Assembly (NCBI GenBank): GCA_030141605.1
Contig: JAQGDQ010000309.1
Location: 216,568-280,567 of the forward strand
Length of the DNA stretch: 64,000 nt
Origin: Tubiluchus corallicola
Lineage: Eukaryota; Priapulida; Priapulimorpha; Priapulimorphida; Tubiluchidae
Direction of reading: 5' to 3'
In this document: positions 59,275-64,000 of the stretch, piece by piece
Layout: every line of letters starts with the position of its first letter
Numbering within the stretch: the stretch's first letter is position 1
Notes under the pieces: generated by a model
Databases searched by the model: none
What the model saw: the letters and a program-made list of their open reading frames with translations, nothing else
Told to the model about the DNA's origin: nothing
Translations under genes and position numbers: made by a program

Positions 59275-61967
59275 GTAGGTAAGCCATTTATTCGTACACT
59301 TGATATTAATATTATCTCACTTTTAGTGCAGATGGTGTTGATTCAGGTAACTGTTCGTTCTAGCAGTTCAAAAATTTTCTGCCCGGCGCTTCGCAGATCC
59401 CCCCCCCCGAGGAGGCCTGACACACCTCACTTCCCCGGGCCTCGCTTAGGCTGAAATAGGCCCTGGTCACGTGACATTTATTTGGGATTCTGTCAACTCA
59501 GTATTCACAATAGCAGCCCTGGTATAAACTGATGCGCCAGTATCTTTCTTTGTTACTGTTGTTAGTGTTTGAACTTTTGCGCTAGTTTTTGTTGCTGTTG
59601 GCCATTTTATTGGCCATTCTCATCCTCCAACCTTTAACCCTTTCAGTCCCAAATTATTTTTTTATAAGAAAAAATTTTTTGGCTTAGTACTTTTGTTCAG
59701 TATGTCCATCTTGTTTTCACACAATAATAATTATTTTTTCTACCTGTGCCCGCGTGCTAAATATAGCCTGTATCCCACGGGATACATTGGGATTCAACGG
59801 AAGCATAAAATGAGCTTCATTTTGCAACTGCTGATAATTTTTTAAAGTATTTAAGACATTTAGTATGCATGCTATGCTGATCTGTACAAAGTCGTGTCTA
59901 AAGTACTGTACCTTGCGCAGTTTTTTATGCTATGTAGATTTTCTAGTTTGCCATTTTATCACCATTTTTAGTCTATTGTTATTGGCTTAAATCAAAATAA
60001 CTATTAACAGATCAAACAACTGTGAGTTTTAAAATTTTATTAATTTTAAAAGGCAAAAAATATTCTCGTATCCCACGGGATGCAACGGGTATGAAAGGGT
60101 TAACAAACGTTTTTAAAGAACAAGACTGTTTGCAAGAATAATTTTTGTTTACATGCTACAATTGACACCACCTTTTATTAACACGAACTTAATTTATCGA
60201 TAATCGTAAGCTGGTGTACAAGAAAAAATCCACAAAACAGCAATTTAAGTGGTTTCTGGCGACCTTAGGGTTTTTCAATTTAAAACAGGGGTGTGCAAAT
60301 TATCTGACTAGCCGGGCCACATTAAACTTTCCCGCAATTCCTGTGGGCCACAGGCTGTTTGATCAAGGAGCCAAGTACAGAAAGGCCTGATAATGATTTT
60401 TTTGCATCCGACCTGCGTACATCATTACTACTACACTCGAGAAACTATTTTAGAACTTATTAAAATTTATATTACACAGCATATATTTCTACTTTCAGGA
60501 CAGATAGTGGTAATTTCAATACAATGCATATTAGTAATGTGTATCACACAGTCTGTGTAGTACAGTGACATTAAGTGACAACGGTCTTGTAAGGGTTAAT
60601 GGCATCCGATCTAGTAGAAAAAACTACCCGCACTATCTTTTGGATCGTGGCACGGACGTCTGCTGCATACACTCAATTAATCACCCGGGCCGCACTTTCA
60701 CTAGGTTCACAAATCTCTTAGCGGGCCGCAAGTGGCATAAAATGGCAAACTAGAAAATCTACATAGTATAAAAAACTGCGCAAGGTACAGTACTTTAGAG
60801 GCCGCAATTTGCACACCCCTGATTTAAAAAGTTAGCACTTGTTAGATTCTAGATCAATAGGTCAATGATTGCGTGGATACTACAGAAAAAACGTTTCATA
60901 AGCCCTAGCTTGGACTACCACCAGGAATTTTTCAGCCTATATTTTATCAGAAGAGATCAGTCACGCATGTTTAGCTTCAACAAAGCTAAATTTACAATCT
61001 TTGTAGTTCACATTGAAAAACAAAATGAAAAGGGTTAAAGAATGTCGTTGTTCTCCTCCTTGCTTCTTCTCATTATTGACCCCAGTTTGTTCTATAATAA
61101 TTTCAACTTATTAAGCCTTTTCACAGTTTCGCTGTGCGCATGCGCAGTTGCTATAGGTCAAAGGTTAACTGTATCACAGCAACGCGTTTTAAGTACAACC
61201 GTCACGTGACATATGGGTAATCGGTGTGTAGAGTGATTTACTAGCAGGATCTTGCTTGGAGACAAGAAAAAATGAACTAAGTAAGGTTCTAGCTAGCTGT
61301 TAAAACTGTTACTGTCACAACAGCATGCACTGCACGGCGTTGTCAAGTGTATACAAAACTGTTGTTTGGTACACTTAACCTTTGACCTTTTAACGATCAT
61401 CATCAATCGTGGAACCATGAAAAAGTTTATTTATGAAATTTTTGCAGCGTGGGATGTAGTAGATGATGGTGGAAGTGCTGTGGATGCTTTAGAAGCAGGT
61501 TGTAACTTTTGCGAATTAAATCCAGGCGACTGTCGATATTCCGTAGGATATGGAAGCAAACCAGATGAAGATGGAGAGGTTACTCTTGATGCAATGATAA
61601 TGGATGGGTATGAACAACGGCCACCAACACACATTTTGCTGCAATTTTTTATAACAAGATGCTATTAAACTAGTTCTGATGCCTGAGACTATCATCTCAC
61701 ATTAGCAATTCTAACAATGGAGCAATCTTGCTAAGGTTGAAAGGAAAGAAGTGTAAGATAGGCGTAGTCTTTAGTTATGCTTATTTATAAAACGTATAAT
61801 TACATTATATTATAATAAATATGTATAGAGTTTAAGCTAAAATTTCATGTACAGGGCCACTCATGACGTGGGAGCAGTAGGATGTCTTCGCAGGATTAAA
61901 AGGGCAATTTCTGTCGCACGATATGTTATGGATTACACCAAACATACACTGCTAGTAGGAGAATTGG
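59121..61967 (+). CDS. AGA: Aspartylglucosaminidase, first three coding exons (partial)
   Basis: Exons 59121-59274, 61448-61607 and 61855-61967 join in frame to 141 complete codons. Exon 1 encodes a signal sequence or anchor ([20 protein letters not shown] then VVVLPLALL), followed by [19 protein letters not shown]. Exon 2 encodes [19 protein letters not shown] ... [18 protein letters not shown]. Exon 3 encodes [20 protein letters not shown] ... KHTLLVGEL. These follow human AGA ([54 protein letters not shown]). AGA is the lysosomal N-terminal-nucleophile hydrolase that cleaves the GlcNAc-Asn bond of N-glycoproteins. The catalytic Thr of the beta subunit lies in later exons, not visible before the window ends. 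The gene is interrupted by a large inverted repeat whose right arm begins 141 bp after exon 3. Confidence 0.92.
59330..59465 (+). mobile_element. Truncated CAGGGCC-family hAT MITE end (AGA intron 1)
   Basis: 59396-59465 matches the right end of the element at 17602 (gaggaggcctgacacacc ... ggctgaaataggccctg) and 59365-59380 matches its gttcaaaaattt stretch. No matching left terminus is visible. It is mirrored at 62238 in the right arm of the inverted repeat. Confidence 0.6.
59638..60099 (-). mobile_element. piggyBac-type MITE, copy C (AGA intron 1)
   Basis: Same family in opposite orientation, flanked by TTAA (59634-59637, 60100-60103). Ends CCCTTTCAGTCCC / CGGGTATGAAAGGG. Contains both GTATCCCACGGGATAC motifs. 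Confidence 0.85.
60286..60821 (+). mobile_element. hAT-type MITE with perfect 8-bp TSD (AGA intron 1)
   Basis: Terminal inverted repeats CAGGGGTGTGCAAATT / AATTTGCACACCCCTG. Direct flanking repeat ATTTAAAA at 60278-60285 and 60822-60829 is an exact 8-bp target duplication. Interior holds gccgggccac and gcgggccgc blocks. Related to the longer copy at 42184. A 68-bp foreign segment sits near its right end (see findings). Confidence 0.9.
61114..61424 (+). mobile_element. DR1/NRF1-bearing MITE, fourth copy, abutting AGA exon 2
   Basis: Starts GCCTTTTCACAG, ends ATGAAAAAGT. Contains gtgcgcatgcgcag (61134), ggtcaaaggttaa (61157) and cacttaacctttgacc (about 61373). The right end lies roughly 25 bp before the AGA exon 2 acceptor at 61447, so element-derived sequence probably supplies the branch-point region. 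Confidence 0.7.
61448..61607 (+). CDS. AGA: AGA exon 2
   Basis: Acceptor tttgcag ends at 61447; donor gtatga at 61608; 160 nt. It contains [12 protein letters not shown] and VTLDAMIMD, strongly conserved in glycosylasparaginases. A MITE ends roughly 25 bp upstream of the acceptor. Confidence 0.93.
61855..61967 (+). CDS. AGA: AGA exon 3
   Basis: Acceptor gtacag ends at 61854; donor gtaaga at 61968. The reading frame runs across exon 2/exon 3 as [23 protein letters not shown] microsatellite follows 36 bp after the donor. Confidence 0.92.
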
Positions 61968-62002
61968 GTAAGATGGCTAATTCATTGTACTACAAACAAA
62001 GT

Positions 62003-62069
<67 letters not shown>
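62003..62069. repeat. GA dinucleotide microsatellite (AGA intron 3)
   Basis: About 33 GA units, between the exon 3 donor and the right arm of inverted repeat 2. Confidence 0.96.
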
Positions 62070-62072
<3 letters not shown>

Positions 62073-62432
62073 ACTTCCATGAAGCAACAAATCATTACAT
62101 AGAAGTGACAACAAAAACTAGCGCAAAAGTTCAAACACTAACAACAGTAACAAAGAAAGATACTGGCGCATCAGTTTATACCAGGGCTGCTATTGTGAAT
62201 ACTGAGTTGACAGAATCCCAAATAAATGTCACGTGACCAGGGCCTATTTCAGCCTAAGCGAGGCCCGGGGAAGTGAGGTGTGTCAGGCCTCCTCGGGGGG
62301 GGGGGAATCTGCGAAGCGCCGGGCAGAAAATTTTTGAACTGCTAGAACGAACAGTTACCTGAATCAACACCATCTGCACTAAAAGTGAGATAATATTAAT
62401 ATCAAGTGTACGAATAAATGGCTTACCTACCT

Positions 62433-62586
62433 ATTTGGGTTGCGTTTGGATATTCCCAAGTAGTGATAACGAAAGGCAATGGGGAAGATCTTGTACTGAG
62501 TAACGCTAAGGGCAGTACCACTACTATGGTAGCCAGAAAAATCACTGACAATGCCACCAGCAAACCTCTCCAACTGTCAGCCATCG
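62433..62586 (-). pseudogene. AGA: Inverted second copy of AGA exon 1
   Basis: The reverse complement of 62433-62586 reads the same [16 protein letters not shown] ... PNATQI exon, including the gtaggt donor, as the exon at 59121. It lies in the right arm of the inverted repeat and has no exon 2 following it on the minus strand within the spacer, so as drawn it is a first exon without a gene. It could be a real duplication or an assembly fold-back. Confidence 0.85.
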
Positions 62587-63682
62587 TCTGAAATTTTAAA
62601 CGCGAGAAGCGGTTGAATTACTTGGGTATCGAAAATGTAAATTGATTGTGATCGTCGACCAGCTAAAGTGCCTTTGAGAGGACGCTGAATCTTGCTGGAT
62701 CCTAGAGGATCTCGAAGATTTCAGCATATGAAGAGCACCCGTATTGCCGTTTGCCAGGAGGCAATTCTTAACACATTTAACAATAAGAACTCCATGCAGT
62801 GTCAAGCAGATGTTTAACATTTAGAACGGTATATTATTTGCAGTTATACTTTTGTGATTAAAGGAACAATTCTGAAATTAGTATAATTCGAAACATTTAT
62901 ATTTGTACTTACGCTGTATTGGTATGGCAGTATTATATGTAATTATTTTGTTGTTGTTATTTCAGTCTGATCATTGCTGCAATATCATAAATAAACCACT
63001 TTGATTGATTCAGCAAAAACTTCCATAGTTATTTATGATCCTGCTTGAAACAACTCCGAGAAATAGGAACATTTTTCTCATTTGATCACGTTTGTTCGGG
63101 ATTCAAGAACAAGAGAACTTTTCTGACAATGCATTGTTTTTTAAACGTTGTCAACATTCCAAATAAATTAACGTTCCACTTAATTTAAACAGCAAGCGAG
63201 TTAAGAAAACTTAGCCTAACCTTGGCGCCATTGATCAATTAGTGCGTTGAGAGAAGAGAGCTCTAAACAAATTTTTCACAGGTGATTCAAAGTGAAAATG
63301 AACGGTTAATCGTTAAAGGTTAAGAAGACGAAAGCTTCATCATACAAAGATATATAGCAGTCATAACGAAGTCATAACTGACTGTTTTGGTACTTAGTTG
63401 TAGCTATAACTTTTCTAGTTGTAGTTTTTTTCACGTTCCTGTTTTTTATCTGGTATCTAAATAATTTAAAAAATTTTGACGATCGTAATGGAGAAAAGTA
63501 CGAAAGGATTTTTGTACCATTTGTGCCATTTGAGCTCAATATTATTTTGAAATGGTGTTATACTCAAATAGAGTCTATCCGCATTTAAAGCCTGCATATA
63601 ATGCGCGAAAACCTCAATAGTACAACTTATACAAAATATGATACTATTCACATAACTGTGTTCATAACTGGCGATGCGCATA

Positions 63683-64000
63683 AGTTTGGTACTAGTAAGT
63701 TTGGTACAGGTAAGTTTGGTACTAGTAAGTTTGGTACAGGTAAGTTTGGTACAGGTAAGTTTGGTACTAGTAAGTTTGGTACTAGTAAGTTTGGTACAGG
63801 TAAGTTTGGTACAGGTAAGTTTGGTACAGGTAAGTTTGGCACAGGTAAGTTTGGTACAGGTAAGTTTGGTACTAGTAAGTTTGGTACAGGTAAGTTTGGT
63901 ACAGGTAAGTTTGGTACTAGTAAGTTTGGTACTAGTAAGTTTGGTACTAGTAAGTTTGGTACAGGTAAGTTTGGTACAGGTAAGTTTGGCACAGGTAAGT
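63683..64000 (+). repeat. 15-bp minisatellite, right arm (cut by window end)
   Basis: About 21 units of ggtacaggtaagttt / ggtactagtaagttt on the plus strand, the inverted partner of 57645-58023. Confidence 0.93.

Larger units (their letters stand above)
57645..59594. repeat. Left arm of large inverted repeat 2
   Basis: Pairs with 62109-64000 in inverse orientation at very high identity. It includes the 15-bp minisatellite, about 800 bp of single-copy-looking DNA (58024-58804, nothing recognised), the half fold-back element, AGA exon 1 and part of AGA intron 1. The inner edge is the g in gctagtttttgttg at 59594. The outer edge cannot be set because the partner runs off the window. Confidence 0.9.
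62109..64000. repeat. Right arm of large inverted repeat 2 (open at window edge)
   Basis: Reverse complement of the left arm, spacer 59595-62108 (2.5 kb with AGA exons 2-3 and three MITEs). A few mismatches are visible, for example one base in the gtttgcc segment near 62750, so it is not an exact copy. It contains the inverted AGA exon 1 and ends in the 15-bp minisatellite. Confidence 0.9.

Overview
The window is repeat-rich, AT-rich nuclear DNA from an animal. Genes are split into short exons by 1-5 kb introns with GT..AG borders. There is no operon structure, and DNA transposons, retroelement remnants and micro/minisatellites are abundant. The recognisable genes (arfaptin, aspartylglucosaminidase, membrane dipeptidase, an ankyrin/cGAS-like protein) and a 5S-rRNA-derived SINE fit an invertebrate metazoan. 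I cannot place the phylum from sequence alone.

Layout. 1-20 kb: no convincing gene; mostly simple repeats, minisatellites, two full 5S-derived SINEs and MITEs. A large inverted repeat (arms 14000-15655 and 18516-20027) encloses one SINE and a hAT-type MITE. 20.7-22.4 kb: last two coding exons of a GPI-anchored membrane dipeptidase (+ strand), with a 340-bp fold-back element in their intron. 23.3-26.3 kb (- strand): a broken LINE piece, a hAT MITE with target-site duplication, and an intronless, twice frame-broken ankyrin-repeat/Mab-21 (cGAS-like) pseudogene that keeps its catalytic motifs. 28.3-29.6 kb (- strand): 3' part of a decayed LINE. 32.7-45.2 kb (+ strand): a complete arfaptin gene, seven coding exons, 354 aa. 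Its introns host two piggyBac-type MITEs, a solo LTR, two hAT elements and other inverted-repeat elements. 46-52 kb: MITEs and minisatellites. 52.25-55.66 kb: a 3.4-kb satellite of 26-bp units. 57.6-64.0 kb: a second large inverted repeat, open at the right edge. Its left arm carries exon 1 of aspartylglucosaminidase (AGA), its spacer carries exons 2 and 3, and its right arm carries a second, inverted exon 1.

The genes are unrelated in function: arfaptin is a BAR-domain Golgi protein, AGA a lysosomal glycoprotein hydrolase, and the dipeptidase an extracellular GPI-anchored enzyme. What ties the window together is transposon and satellite activity, with several elements whose target-site duplications can be read directly. 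Most worth a second look: the ankyrin/cGAS-like fusion relic; a MITE family carrying paired nuclear-receptor DR1-like and NRF1-like sites, one copy ending beside an AGA splice acceptor; a 15-bp satellite whose unit contains a consensus splice donor; and the AGA-splitting palindrome.
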